Below, piece by piece: positions 47,036 to 56,501 of a DNA stretch of 64,000 bases. The notes below the pieces were generated by a model that was given only the letters and a program-made list of their open reading frames with translations, searched no databases and was not told the origin of the DNA. The DNA is from an uncultured Bacteroidota bacterium (GTDB lineage: Bacteria; Bacteroidota; Bacteroidia; Chitinophagales; Chitinophagaceae), in contig CAIRYK010000003.1 of assembly GCA_903882805.1 (NCBI GenBank), positions 1 to 64,000 on the forward strand. Direction: 5' to 3'. Numbering within the stretch: position 1 is the first letter of the stretch; each line of letters starts with the position of its first letter. Position numbers and translations under genes: made by a program.

Positions 47036-48376
47036 ATGAAAACCAGATTATTTTTTCTGCTCCTGCTGTTACCGTTAGTTTCCATTGCGCAAATTATTAC
47101 TACCGTTGCGGGTGGTGGTAGTGGTGGTGGTGTAGGCGATGGCGGACCAGCGAGCAGTGCGAGAATTGAAAATCCCGGTGGTATGGTATTTAGTAAGACT
47201 GGAGAGTTATATATTGCTTCGGGTGGGTCTCACAGAATACGCAAAATAGATACTTGCGGTATCATAACTACCATAGCAGGAAACGGTACTCCAGGGTATA
47301 CTGGCGATGGCGCGGAAGCTACTGCTGCACTTATTAATTACCCCATTGGCATAGCACTTGATACTGTTGGCAATATTTATTTTTCAGAATTCCGTAATCA
47401 CATTATTCGAAGGATAGACCATTCGACTGGCATTATCTCAACAATTGGAGGAAATGGAGCAGCGGGATATTCAGGCGATAATGGCGTTGCCACTGTAGCT
47501 CAGTTAGATTGCCCACAGAGTATATGTATGGATAATTCGGGTTCGGTTTTTATATCCGAAAATAATCATGTCATAAGAAAAATTGACGCTGCCGGTATTA
47601 TTACAACTATTGCAGGTACTCATGTTGCAGGTTATAATGGCGATGGTATACCTGCTACTGCTGCAAAACTAAATTTTCCACAGGATGTAACAACAGATAG
47701 TAGAGGTAATGTGTATGTTTGCGATCAAGGTAATTCAAGAGTTAGGAAAATTAACCCGGCTGGATTTATCTCCACAATCGCAGGTAATGGAGCTTATACC
47801 TATATAGGCGATGGAATACCTGCTACCAATGCGCAGTTTTTTCCAAATTTTATTAGGTTTGATTCTACAGGTAATTTATTTATTGCTGGTGGTCAGCGGT
47901 GCTTTAAAGTTGACACTTTTGGTATTTTTCACACCATTGTGGGCAATGGCACTATGTCGACTACCGGTGATGGCGGCCCGGCTACCGCTGCTACTATAGA
48001 CCACGCTGTGGGTGTAGCCTTAGATAGATGTGCCAATCCGTATTTTTCTACTATTGTTACTAATACCATCCATAAAATAACGTACGATACTGGTTGTAAA
48101 TATTGCAGCACGCCCACGCTGGGTAGTGCTGTGGTAAGCAGTAGCAGTACTATGCAGATTTTTCCCAACCCCTTCCGGGAGGCATTTACAGTAACCTCCC
48201 CTAAGGTACTAAACAGCGTGCAGCTCTGCAACGCCATGGGGCAGGCTATCTATAACGAGCAATACTTTAGTACTGCGGCTACCATCAATACGGCAGGGTT
48301 GCCGGTAGGCTTGTACTTTGTGTACCTTACCTATGCCGATGGCACAAAGGCTGTGCAGAAAGTAGTAAAAGAGTAA
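47036..48376 (+). CDS. Secreted NHL-repeat protein with type A sorting domain
   Basis: A 446-residue exported protein. A signal peptide (1-18, LVSIAQ) is followed by about six NHL-type beta-propeller repeats of 54-57 residues, each with ITTIAGNGTxGYxGDGxPATAAxLNxPxGIxxDxxGNxYxxD. A propeller of six blades is likely, for binding or an enzyme scaffold. The last 75 residues (MQIFPNPFREAFTV, LCNAMGQAIYNEQYF, LPVGLYFVYLTYADGTKAVQKVVKE) form a type A sorting domain of the type IX system. It is therefore secreted across the outer membrane and probably anchored. Ligand unknown. Confidence 0.88.
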   Translation: MKTRLFFLLLLLPLVSIAQIITTVAGGGSGGGVGDGGPASSARIENPGGMVFSKTGELYIASGGSHRIRKIDTCGIITTIAGNGTPGYTGDGAEATAALINYPIGIALDTVGNIYFSEFRNHIIRRIDHSTGIISTIGGNGAAGYSGDNGVATVAQLDCPQSICMDNSGSVFISENNHVIRKIDAAGIITTIAGTHVAGYNGDGIPATAAKLNFPQDVTTDSRGNVYVCDQGNSRVRKINPAGFISTIAGNGAYTYIGDGIPATNAQFFPNFIRFDSTGNLFIAGGQRCFKVDTFGIFHTIVGNGTMSTTGDGGPATAATIDHAVGVALDRCANPYFSTIVTNTIHKITYDTGCKYCSTPTLGSAVVSSSSTMQIFPNPFREAFTVTSPKVLNSVQLCNAMGQAIYNEQYFSTAATINTAGLPVGLYFVYLTYADGTKAVQKVVKE

Positions 48377-48545
48377 ATTGTTATTTAGGTGTATTGCAGT
48401 CTCTGGCTGGTGAAAATCCTTTTGTGGCGCAAGCTGTAAACGATAATACCGCACCCCCATTTATCAGTTCACAAAATCCCCATGCACACAAAACAAATGA
48501 CCTTCTGCAAACATATTCTTCATTTTCCGTAAATACTGTTTTACG

Positions 48546-48553
48546 TACCTTTG
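48546..48553 (+). promoter_or_regulatory. -7 element TACCTTTG at the DUF502 gene start
   Basis: TACCTTTG ends only four bases before the ATG at 48558. Initiation about six bases downstream would fall at the start codon, predicting a leaderless mRNA for DUF502-serC. Confidence 0.4.
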
Positions 48554-48557
48554 CCGC

Positions 48558-49148
48558 ATGCGTCGTTTTGCGGTTGTATTGTTGCGGTCTTTCTTGCAGG
48601 GGCTAATATTGTTGAGTCCTATTGTGCTTACCATTTATTTGCTGTATTCTATTTTCATTAATGTAGACCGTCTTGTGCCCTTTTTTCCTATGGGCATAGG
48701 TTTTCTGATCATTATTTGCGCTGTTACCATTATCGGTTATTTAGGCACGCGTTTCTTTATCGGCAAGTGGCTGTTCGATTCGTTTGCTTATCTGCTCGAG
48801 CATACGCCGGGCGTCAAGTTTATTTATTCGGCCATACGCGATGTCATCAAGTCGTTTGTGGGCGATAAAAAGCGGTTCAACAAGCCGGTATGGGTATGCG
48901 TAAACCAGAACCCCGAAGTGTGGCGTATAGGTTTTTTAACCCAGCGCGACATGGCGCATTTTGGTATGGGCGAGAAGGTGGCTGTATATATGCCGCATGC
49001 CTACGCCATATCGGGATGGGTGATAGTGATAGATAGTAAGCATGTGAAACCAGCCAAAGACATGACCGCCGGCGAGGCAATGAAATTTGCAGTGAGCGGC
49101 GGCGTGACCACCGAAGAAGAACCACAACCCGATGAAACGAAAAATTAA
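48558..49148 (+). CDS. DUF502 family membrane protein
   Basis: A 196-residue inner-membrane protein of the DUF502 family, with two transmembrane helices (about 7-30 and 42-66). A conserved soluble region follows, including GTRFFIGKWLFDSFAYLLEHTPGVKFIYSAIRDVIKSF. The family is widespread in bacteria but its function is not established. The last 17 bases overlap the serC start in another frame, so the two are translationally coupled. The C-terminus is acidic and probably disordered. Confidence 0.88.
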   Translation: MRRFAVVLLRSFLQGLILLSPIVLTIYLLYSIFINVDRLVPFFPMGIGFLIIICAVTIIGYLGTRFFIGKWLFDSFAYLLEHTPGVKFIYSAIRDVIKSFVGDKKRFNKPVWVCVNQNPEVWRIGFLTQRDMAHFGMGEKVAVYMPHAYAISGWVIVIDSKHVKPAKDMTAGEAMKFAVSGGVTTEEEPQPDETKN

Positions 49149-50193
49149 CTTCAATGCAGGTCCGGCTATGCTGCCGGCAGAGGTACTGGCGCAGGCGCAA
49201 GAGGCCATAATGGCGTATCAAAACACCGGTATGTCGGTGTTAGAGCTGCCGCACCGTAGTATGGAAGTAGCGGCCATGATAAGCGAATGCAATGCGCTGA
49301 CAATGGAGCTGTGCGAACTGGATGACAATTACGAGGTGATATGGATGCAGGGCGGCGGCCGCATGCAGTTTTGCATGATACCTATGAATTTTTTGGCCGA
49401 CAACGATACAGCAGGATTTATAGATAGCGGTTTCTGGGCAGAAGAGGCATTTAGCTATGCAACCTATTACGGTCAGGTAAATCTGCTGGCAACATCAAAG
49501 GCCATCAACTATTGCCGCCTGCCCGAATGGCCCAAAGAAGTAAGCGACCAATTATCGTACCTGCACTTTACTACCAACAATACCATTTTCGGCACACAAT
49601 GGCCCGAAATACCCGAATGCGATGTGCCGCTGATAGCCGACATGAGCAGCGATATTTTCAGCAGGCGGCGCAACTATAACCGCTGTGCGGTGTTTTATGC
49701 CGTTGCGCAAAAAAATGTGGGTATACCCGGGGCCACCATGGTGGCTATACGCAAGGATATGCTGGACCGCATAGTGCGTCCGCTGCCGCCCATGCTCAAT
49801 TATAAAGAACATGTAAAAGAAAAATCTGTCCTCAACACTGCCAATGTGTTCAGCATTTACCTATCGTTGCTCATGCTGCGGTGGATAAAGGCAAAAGGCA
49901 TAGACGCCATAGAAAAAGAAAATGCCGACAAAGCCAAACTACTCTACAAGGCCATAGACAACAGCGAGTTTTTTAAACCGCATGTAAAATACAAAGCCGA
50001 CAGAAGCCTGATGAATGTGTGCTTTACGGCCAACACACCCGAAATAGAAAAGAACTTTCTGAAGCTATGCGATGAAAATAACATAACCGGTATAAAAGGT
50101 CACCGGTCGGTGGGTGGGTTTAGGGCCTCGTTGTACAATGCTGTATCGCTTGCCGATGTTAAGGAACTGTTTCGGGTGATGGATGCGTTGTAG
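49132..50193 (+). CDS. serC: Phosphoserine aminotransferase SerC
   Basis: A PLP-dependent class V aminotransferase of serine and pyridoxal phosphate synthesis (3-phosphohydroxypyruvate to phosphoserine). It has 353 residues. The N-terminus is KINFNAGPAMLPAEVLAQAQ. The PLP lysine is Lys194 in AQKNVGIPGATMV, and Asp170 in IADMSSD contacts the pyridine nitrogen. The C-terminal GHRSVGGFRASLYNAVSLADV is typical. serA and serB are not adjacent. It overlaps the DUF502 gene and is followed by a terminator. Confidence 0.96.
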   Translation: MKRKINFNAGPAMLPAEVLAQAQEAIMAYQNTGMSVLELPHRSMEVAAMISECNALTMELCELDDNYEVIWMQGGGRMQFCMIPMNFLADNDTAGFIDSGFWAEEAFSYATYYGQVNLLATSKAINYCRLPEWPKEVSDQLSYLHFTTNNTIFGTQWPEIPECDVPLIADMSSDIFSRRRNYNRCAVFYAVAQKNVGIPGATMVAIRKDMLDRIVRPLPPMLNYKEHVKEKSVLNTANVFSIYLSLLMLRWIKAKGIDAIEKENADKAKLLYKAIDNSEFFKPHVKYKADRSLMNVCFTANTPEIEKNFLKLCDENNITGIKGHRSVGGFRASLYNAVSLADVKELFRVMDAL

Positions 50194-50210
50194 CTTTTGT
50201 ACATTGTTCC

Positions 50211-50245
50211 CGGCGCTAATCGGCGTAGTGTAGCGCCGTTTATTT
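50211..50245 (+). terminator. Terminator after serC
   Basis: Eight-base arms CGGCGCTA (50211-50218) and TAGCGCCG (50231-50238) followed by TTTATTTA. The next promoter element directly abuts it. Confidence 0.7.
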
Positions 50246-50252
50246 ACATTTG
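50245..50252 (+). promoter_or_regulatory. -7 element TACATTTG for the 84-residue gene
   Basis: TACATTTG lies 23 bases before the ATG at 50276 and predicts a leader of about 17 bases. This supports the small gene as a separate transcription unit. Confidence 0.45.
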
Positions 50253-50275
50253 CCGCCAAAATAAAATAGTAGTCG

Positions 50276-50530
50276 ATGTCGACAACCCCATTAGTACTAA
50301 AAGGAGCTATATACTTTAAAATTCGGTACAACACCATGCATGGCGATACCGATTTTTATTGGCGTGTGATAATAGACGATGTGGAATACCTCGTGAAGAG
50401 TCTTGTATGCCAAGTGTCTACGTTTTCAGAGTCGTCGTTCGATAAAAAGGCTGGATCTGTAAAATACCATATTGCCGGCCACTGCACGCAATTCAGCATC
50501 AACGACGAAGGTCAGGGCGTGTTTATATAA
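50276..50530 (+). CDS. Small hypothetical protein, 84 residues
   Basis: An unrecognised soluble protein with no signal peptide. It alternates in a beta-rich way (LKGAIYFKIRYNT, FYWRVIIDDVEYLVKSLVCQVSTFSES, GSVKYHIAGHCTQFSIND) and may be a small beta barrel or sandwich. Support for it being real: a promoter element at good distance, a terminator 14 bases after the stop, and ordinary amino-acid composition. Function unknown. Confidence 0.65.
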   Translation: MSTTPLVLKGAIYFKIRYNTMHGDTDFYWRVIIDDVEYLVKSLVCQVSTFSESSFDKKAGSVKYHIAGHCTQFSINDEGQGVFI

Positions 50531-50544
50531 TATTCCTAATACAA

Positions 50545-50590
50545 GCGCCGCAGAGCATACATTGGCGTATGGTCTGCGGCGCAGTTTTTT
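50545..50590 (+). terminator. Terminator after the 84-residue gene
   Basis: Ten-base GCGCCGCAGA/TCTGCGGCGC arms (50545-50554 and 50573-50582), extended by CATAC/GTATG, with a T run at 50585-50590. It lies between convergent genes and may act on both. Confidence 0.88.
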
Positions 50591-50607
50591 ATTACTTCAA
50601 TAGCCTT

Positions 50608-51246
50608 TCAGCTCAAAAACGGATTGTGCATCATTTCCGACTCTATGGTTGTTACGGGACCGTGGCCTGAATATACCTTGGTAGCTCCTGGCAGTGTAAA
50701 CAAGTGCGTGCGGATACTGTTGATGAGCGTGTCGAAGTTGCCGCCCGGCAGGTCGGTGCGACCGATGCCGCCATTAAACAACACATCGCCCGCTATTACC
50801 CATCCGCCCGCGGGATAGTAAAACGAAATGCTACCCGGCGAGTGTCCAGGGGTATTGAACACCGTAATTTCATCGCCGCCCAGCATCAGCGGTTGGCCTG
50901 CCTTGATATAGCTATCGGGCGTGGGGCTTGCCGTAAATTCGAAGCCAAACATAGCAGCCGATTGCGCGCCCATTTTCAATACAGGCAGTTCCATTTCGTG
51001 CAGCGAAAAAGGGATGCTGTACTTATCCTTCATTGCCTGTACTCCAAAAATATGGTCTATGTGCGCATGGGTGTTTATCACAGCCTGCGGCGTCAGGCCC
51101 TGTTGCGCTATGTAGTTGGTCAGTTGGTTTATTTCTTGCTGGCCATACATGCCGGGGTCTACTATCCAGCATTGTTTTTGGTCGTTGATAATGATGTAGG
51201 TGTTCTCCTGAAAAGCGTTGAACGAAAAAACGGCGAGCGTCAGCAT
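50608..51246 (-). CDS. Metallo-beta-lactamase-fold hydrolase (glyoxalase II-like)
   Basis: A 212-residue cytoplasmic MBL-fold hydrolase. The metal motif THAHIDH is at 59-65 (HxHxDH), with the third His in NTPGHSPGS, the bridging Asp in IAGDVLFNGGIGR and the last His in YSGHGPVTT. The length and the GDVLFNGGIGRTDLPGG segment resemble the short glyoxalase II/YcbL group, which hydrolyses thioesters. The true substrate is unknown. It is monocistronic, convergent with the upstream small gene. Confidence 0.9.
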   Translation of the reverse strand: MLTLAVFSFNAFQENTYIIINDQKQCWIVDPGMYGQQEINQLTNYIAQQGLTPQAVINTHAHIDHIFGVQAMKDKYSIPFSLHEMELPVLKMGAQSAAMFGFEFTASPTPDSYIKAGQPLMLGGDEITVFNTPGHSPGSISFYYPAGGWVIAGDVLFNGGIGRTDLPGGNFDTLINSIRTHLFTLPGATKVYSGHGPVTTIESEMMHNPFLS

Positions 51247-51277
51247 ACGGAATGGTATTTTAGATGGTTTGCTGCTG

Positions 51278-51285
51278 CAAAAGTA
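51278..51285 (-). promoter_or_regulatory. -7 element TACTTTTG for the hydrolase gene
   Basis: A minus-strand TACTTTTG lies 31 bases before the start codon and predicts a leader of about 25 bases. It is the fourth use of this exact octamer in the window. Confidence 0.45.
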
Positions 51286-51424
51286 AGCTATTGGCCCAAA
51301 CGTTTTGTGAAAGCGCCGCTTTGCTCTTGTTCTGGCGCCCGTTTTGGTAATAAAATTATTGTAATTTTACAATGATTTGCGGTTTTTACCGTTAGTCGGT
51401 ATACCCTATGCCAAAACTCAGTTT

Positions 51425-54400
51425 ATGATGCAGTTGGTGAAGCATAATTTTATAGGTAGGTTGGTTGCGGCTGTATTGTTTATGGTTGCCTGCCCGGCGT
51501 TTACGCAGGCGCAAACCTATATCGAGACTTTTGGCCAAAACAGAATGCAGTTGCGCAAGTTCGACTGGAAGTTTTTCGACACCAAGCATTTCAGGGTATA
51601 TCACTACGATCGCGCAGGGCGCCAGTTGGGGCGTTATGTTGCCGAGGAAGCCGAAAACAGTATTGCGACGGTGGAGAAAAAACTGGGCGGCAAATTTCCT
51701 CAGCGGTTCAATATTATACTTTACAACTCTTACGACGAATACCGTCAAAGCAATATAGGCCTCAAAGACGAGAGCCAAATGGCGATAAACACCAAGGCGG
51801 GCACACTAAATCTGGTAGGCGATAAGCTGGTGGTGTATTTTACAGGCGAGCATACCGACTTGCAACGCCAGCTCCGCACAGGCATGGCTACGGTGGTAAT
51901 GCAGCGCATGATTTTTGGCGAGAATTTTAAGAAGATGGTCAAAAATGCCTTGTTGCTCAATCTACCGGAGTGGGTAACAACTGGCTACATTTCGTTTTTG
52001 GTAGATGGATGGGACACGCGCACCAACAGCGCCTGGAAGGGCATACTGGATGCGCAACCTAAAACCGGTTTTTTTGAAATAGCAGATCAGAATCCCGAAA
52101 TTGCGGGCAAGGCATTCTGGAAATTTATCAATGACCAGTATGGCCCCGGCATGGTGAAAAACCTGCTGTATAGCATGCAGCAGAAAACGAGCCTGAACAA
52201 AGCCATGATGGAGCCGGCAAACCTGAATATGAAGGTGACGCAGGCCTACGACTCGTGCATAAAATACTATAAAAATGTGTATGCCCGCGATGCCCGCAAT
52301 CAGGAAACGCCCGATAGCGCTCACGGGCTTATAGGGCTAAAAGCGCCCAAGGGCAATACGGTATTGCGCAATATTATTGTGTCGCCGCGTGGCAGCGATG
52401 TGTGTTATGTGGCCTGGACAGATGGCCGGTACACGGTGTACAGTCAGAAAACAACAGGCGAGAAAGAACTGTCGGTGATAGTAGAGGGCGGACAAAAAGA
52501 CCTGACCGAACAAACCGACCTTAACTACCCAATGATAGCGTGGTCGGCTACAGGCTACAAACTGGCAGTGCTGTATAAGGAAGGCGAACAAACAAAACTG
52601 CGCATATATAATAGCCTGAGGGGAAGGATAGAAAATCTGGTAATACCGCCCAATCGCTGCGACCGCATATTGGGCATGAGCTTTATGGACGATGATGAGA
52701 AAATGATTTTCTCGGCCATAAAAAAAAGTCAGACCGACCTCTACATGTTTATAGCAAAGGGATCTAAACTGGTGAACATCACCGACGACCCGTGGGACGA
52801 CCTTGCACCGCAATATATAACCGGCGGCTCGCGCACAGGTATACTATTTTTGTCTAACCGTCCGGTTGCCAACATAGATGCGCCTATTGGCGTAAACGAA
52901 CTGCCCACGGGAGCTAACAATCTGTTTTTTTACAACACCAAAACCATGAGCAAGGAGTTATTGCAGCTCACCGACTACAAAGGCGGCCATGGGGTCATTA
53001 CCCAACCTATACAGTATGGCGCCGACAACTTTGCTTATCTGCTCGATTCAAACGGTATCAATAATAAGTATGTGGTGTTGTTTGCCCGCAACAGGAAAAA
53101 CAAAGATTCGGCCTATTCCGTGCCGGTTACCAACTACAACTCAGGTATTATTAGCCATCAGTACAATGTAGCGAGCGGCGATGTGGCCGATGTGGTGCAG
53201 AACAAAGATAAGTATGTGGTATATTTTCATGAGCTGCAGTTGCCCGGTAAAGAAACTCCGGTGAAGAAACTGATGCCTACCTATCTGTCTGCCGAAAAAA
53301 CAAGGTACAAGAAACCGACTCAGGATACTGTGGCCGCGATATACAAAGGCATACTGGATAATAATACCGACGATGAGCCTGCGGAGCCGGAGATAAAGGG
53401 CGGCAATTTGTTTCAGTCGGAGTTTGCCGACGATGGTTCTGTCCGCAAGCACAAGGCGAAAGCCAAGCGCAATCCCGGGTTGCGGATAGGCGGCGCAGGT
53501 TCGGCTCCCGATAGCTCTCAGCTCAACGAGATTACCGATAGCGCCTATGTAAAAATGAAACCATCGCCCTATCGCCTTAGTTTTAAGCCCGACTTCCTGT
53601 CTATAAAACTCAATAACTGTGTGCTGTTCTCACAGTATCAGTCTATAGCCACTAACGGCGGCTTGTATACCAATCCTTCGTTGGGGGCCCTCACTACCCT
53701 GAGCCTGAACGAACTAATGGAAGACCACCGTATTACCGCCGGCTTTCAGTTGCCCATCAATACTTCGGGTTCCTCTTATTTTTTGCAGTACCAAAACTTC
53801 ACCCATCGCATGGACTGGGGACTTATGTTTTTGCGTACCACCGACAAGCAAACCATGACAGTAGCCTACATGGATGCGAACAACAAAGTACTGTTTACTC
53901 AAGACCAATTATTCAAGACTATCAATACAATGGTGCAGAGCGATTTCAGTTATCCGCTCGACAGGTTGCGCAGCGTGAGGTTTCATACGGCATTGCGTCA
54001 GGATAAGCTGATAGAGAAAGCTACAGATACGCTAAGCCTTACCAATGGTTTCCCTATTACCAATTCCTATACATCGCTGAGCAGGATGGAATATGTGTTT
54101 GATAATACAGTTACTCCGGCGATGAACATTCTGAATGGTACGCGCTACAAGCTCTATACAGAATATATATACGGCCTTAACAATGGCAACAAAGGTTGCT
54201 ACAACTTTGGGCTCGATTTCAGAAATTACCAGAAGATCTATAAGAATTTTATTCTTGCCAACAGACTGGCCTATGCACATTCCGACGGCACAGCCGAGGT
54301 GGAATATCTGGTGGGTGGGGTAGACAACTGGATAGGCGCGCAGAATGGGCCTAATGCAGGACAGGCTCCCGCGCCCAATTATGGTTTTCAGGCCATGACC

Positions 54401-54814
54401 ACACCGCTGCGCGGCTACAAGCAGTACGCCCGCACAGGTAATAATTTTCTGGCGTTCAGTACCGAGTTGCGGTTGCCCATACTTACTACGTTCATGAAAC
54501 GTCCTATCCAATCGGCGGTGCTGAAGAACCTGCAATTTGTGGCTTTTGCTGATGCAGCCGGCGCATGGAAAGGGTTTTTGCCCGATGCCGAGAGTATGAA
54601 CTCTACCTACAATTATCCAGCCAATGGCTACACTCCGGGGTTAAACAACGTATTACTAACGCTAACGGTACCCAATAGCGGCGGTCTTGCGCTGGGCTAC
54701 GGCGCAGGCTTGCGCACCATGCTATTTGGTTACTTTGCCCGCCTCGACTTTGCCTGGAACATAGACGGCAATCCCAAACCGATCGTGTATTTTGGATTGG
54801 GGACAGATTTTTAG
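51425..54814 (+). CDS. Large TolB-like / outer-membrane barrel protein
   Basis: An exported protein of about 1129 residues. The frame opens at a TTG (51377), but the ATG at 51425 gives a clean signal peptide (MMQLVKHNFIGRLVAAVLFM, then ACPAFTQAQ). Residues about 30-300 include FDTKHFRVYHYDRAGRQLGRYVAEEAENSIATVEKKLG, typical of peptidase-MA-like segments. However, the expected HExxH zinc motif is not visible, so this part is probably not catalytic. The middle (about 310-640) has TolB/PD40 beta-propeller repeats. The last 400 residues have beta-barrel character and end in YFGLGTDF, with the aromatic terminus typical of outer-membrane proteins. Function unknown. Confidence 0.8.
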   Translation: MMQLVKHNFIGRLVAAVLFMVACPAFTQAQTYIETFGQNRMQLRKFDWKFFDTKHFRVYHYDRAGRQLGRYVAEEAENSIATVEKKLGGKFPQRFNIILYNSYDEYRQSNIGLKDESQMAINTKAGTLNLVGDKLVVYFTGEHTDLQRQLRTGMATVVMQRMIFGENFKKMVKNALLLNLPEWVTTGYISFLVDGWDTRTNSAWKGILDAQPKTGFFEIADQNPEIAGKAFWKFINDQYGPGMVKNLLYSMQQKTSLNKAMMEPANLNMKVTQAYDSCIKYYKNVYARDARNQETPDSAHGLIGLKAPKGNTVLRNIIVSPRGSDVCYVAWTDGRYTVYSQKTTGEKELSVIVEGGQKDLTEQTDLNYPMIAWSATGYKLAVLYKEGEQTKLRIYNSLRGRIENLVIPPNRCDRILGMSFMDDDEKMIFSAIKKSQTDLYMFIAKGSKLVNITDDPWDDLAPQYITGGSRTGILFLSNRPVANIDAPIGVNELPTGANNLFFYNTKTMSKELLQLTDYKGGHGVITQPIQYGADNFAYLLDSNGINNKYVVLFARNRKNKDSAYSVPVTNYNSGIISHQYNVASGDVADVVQNKDKYVVYFHELQLPGKETPVKKLMPTYLSAEKTRYKKPTQDTVAAIYKGILDNNTDDEPAEPEIKGGNLFQSEFADDGSVRKHKAKAKRNPGLRIGGAGSAPDSSQLNEITDSAYVKMKPSPYRLSFKPDFLSIKLNNCVLFSQYQSIATNGGLYTNPSLGALTTLSLNELMEDHRITAGFQLPINTSGSSYFLQYQNFTHRMDWGLMFLRTTDKQTMTVAYMDANNKVLFTQDQLFKTINTMVQSDFSYPLDRLRSVRFHTALRQDKLIEKATDTLSLTNGFPITNSYTSLSRMEYVFDNTVTPAMNILNGTRYKLYTEYIYGLNNGNKGCYNFGLDFRNYQKIYKNFILANRLAYAHSDGTAEVEYLVGGVDNWIGAQNGPNAGQAPAPNYGFQAMTTPLRGYKQYARTGNNFLAFSTELRLPILTTFMKRPIQSAVLKNLQFVAFADAAGAWKGFLPDAESMNSTYNYPANGYTPGLNNVLLTLTVPNSGGLALGYGAGLRTMLFGYFARLDFAWNIDGNPKPIVYFGLGTDF

Positions 54815-54901
54815 GTGTGGTATTTTATTGCTATTCTGGTTGGTGCGTTGTGTTTTATTACAAGCTATGTAGGCGTCGTATCAAAGCGCAAAATTACATT
54901 C

Positions 54902-54964
54902 GATACCTACGGCATCGGTCGAAACGAAATGCGTAGGCTATAAACATTTGATGCCTACGGCATC
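54902..54964. repeat. Palindromic CCTACGG intergenic repeats
   Basis: GATACCTACGGCATC (54902-54916) and GATGCCTACGGCATC (54950-54964) are near-identical 15-mers, the second an almost perfect palindrome. Between them ATGCGTAGGCTA (54929-54940) is an approximate inverted copy. The whole can fold into alternating hairpins. This kind of CCTACGG element recurs in many Bacteroidota genomes. The rest of the 281-base gap holds nothing recognised. Confidence 0.6.
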
Positions 54965-55095
54965 ATTCAAAGGGTGGCAGCAGTTATTTACTGCCGGGTA
55001 AAATTGCTTTTTGGATAATCAAATCCTGAGACAAAATAGATAACCAACATACACGTATCACTGAAGATAGACCATCATCCACGTTTAGTACCACG

Positions 55096-56364
55096 CTATG
55101 CCCTCATATCCTTCAGCGCAGCAACCAGCGCGTCCAGTTCGGCGGTGGTGGTATATACATTGGGGGTGATTCGGCAACCGTGCACACCGGCGCCATCTAT
55201 GGCTACGGTATATATTTTGTACTTATCCAGTAGTGTTTTGGCCATGTCGCCGGGCTTCATACCTTTTATGCCCACATTGGCTATGGCGCACGAGCGGGCA
55301 GGGTCGGTGGGGGTATTTAGCTGCACATGGGGTAGGTTGCGCACTTTGTTGGTCCAGTAGTTTTGCAGATAACGCAGGCGGGCTTCCTTGCGCTCAGCCC
55401 CTATTTTCTCAAAAAAGTCTATGGCGTCGGCAATGGTCAGGTCGGTGGCTACGGGTATGGTGCCCGTATGGTTCAGCCGGCTTATATCGTCCTCGGCGCG
55501 TTCGCCTTCGGCAAACAATGGCCACACCTTTTTTATGTTGTCTTTTTTTACATATAGCATTCCGGCGCCCAGCGGCACACTCAGCCATTTGTGCAGACTG
55601 CAGCCGTAGTAGTCGCAGTTGAGGTCGGGTATTTTGAACTTGATGTGGGCAAAGGCATGTGCGCCATCTACCAATACCTGCACATTGTGGCGGTGCGCCA
55701 TATCGCATATTTTACGGATGGGCAGTATATGTCCGGTAATGTTCATCATGTGGCACACCATCAACAGGCGCGTTTTGGGAGTAATGGCTTTTTCATACAG
55801 CGACACAATCTCGTCATCTGTTTTTGGGTCCATCGGCACGCTTACTATTTTGTTTACCACTCCGTGGCGTTTGGCTACCTGCTTAAACATTTCCAGCATA
55901 GCGCCATAGTCTTGCTCGGCCATTACAGCTTCATCGCCGGCCTTCCAGTCCAGCCCGGCAATTACCATATCCAGCGATTCGGTGGTGTTGCGGGTTATTA
56001 TCAGTTCTTCGTCCGTGCAGCCTGCAAGTTGAGCCAGTTTTTGTGCAGCACGTTTTTTGTTATCAAACTGTACGGTGCGCATATAGTATGCCCCATGCAG
56101 GTTCACCTCGCGCAGGTGCTCCAGGTAGCGGTCAAGTATCTCCTGCGGTTGTATACAGTAATAGCCGTTTTCCAGATTTATATAGTCGGGTTTCAGTCGG
56201 TAGCCTTTCCTTATTTCTGCCCAGAAATCCTCGTCCTTTGCCACCTCGCCGGCTGGCAGGTGCGCCACAGCTTCTACCATTTTACCAATTGAAGAAAAAC
56301 TAACGAGGCTACCAAGACCTACAAGCGACGTGTTTTTGAGAAAGGTACGTTTGTCCATATACAA
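55096..56364 (-). CDS. Class V aminotransferase-fold PLP enzyme with export-like N-terminus
   Basis: A 422-residue PLP-dependent enzyme of the class V aminotransferase/cysteine desulfurase superfamily. It is closest in pattern to isopenicillin N epimerase-like proteins. The internal aldimine lysine is Lys259 in CSLHKWLSVPLGAGML, and Asp233 in VLVDGAHAFAH binds the pyridine ring. The N-terminus MDKRTFLKNTSLVGLGSLVSFSS looks like a Tat-type leader, though only one Arg is present (KR, not RR). Export would place it in the periplasm; the substrate is unknown. Start is Met1 or Met3. Confidence 0.85.
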   Translation of the reverse strand: MYMDKRTFLKNTSLVGLGSLVSFSSIGKMVEAVAHLPAGEVAKDEDFWAEIRKGYRLKPDYINLENGYYCIQPQEILDRYLEHLREVNLHGAYYMRTVQFDNKKRAAQKLAQLAGCTDEELIITRNTTESLDMVIAGLDWKAGDEAVMAEQDYGAMLEMFKQVAKRHGVVNKIVSVPMDPKTDDEIVSLYEKAITPKTRLLMVCHMMNITGHILPIRKICDMAHRHNVQVLVDGAHAFAHIKFKIPDLNCDYYGCSLHKWLSVPLGAGMLYVKKDNIKKVWPLFAEGERAEDDISRLNHTGTIPVATDLTIADAIDFFEKIGAERKEARLRYLQNYWTNKVRNLPHVQLNTPTDPARSCAIANVGIKGMKPGDMAKTLLDKYKIYTVAIDGAGVHGCRITPNVYTTTAELDALVAALKDMRA

Positions 56365-56501
56365 GCTATTACTTGTGTGAAAATAATAAAAACAATTATC
56401 CAGTCATCAAAAATATCCGAGCGCTCAATGCGGGTTTGCATTAGGTGGTAAGGGCAGAAGGTACAATGCTTATAGATTTCAGATTACTATCTTTCAGTTA
56501 A

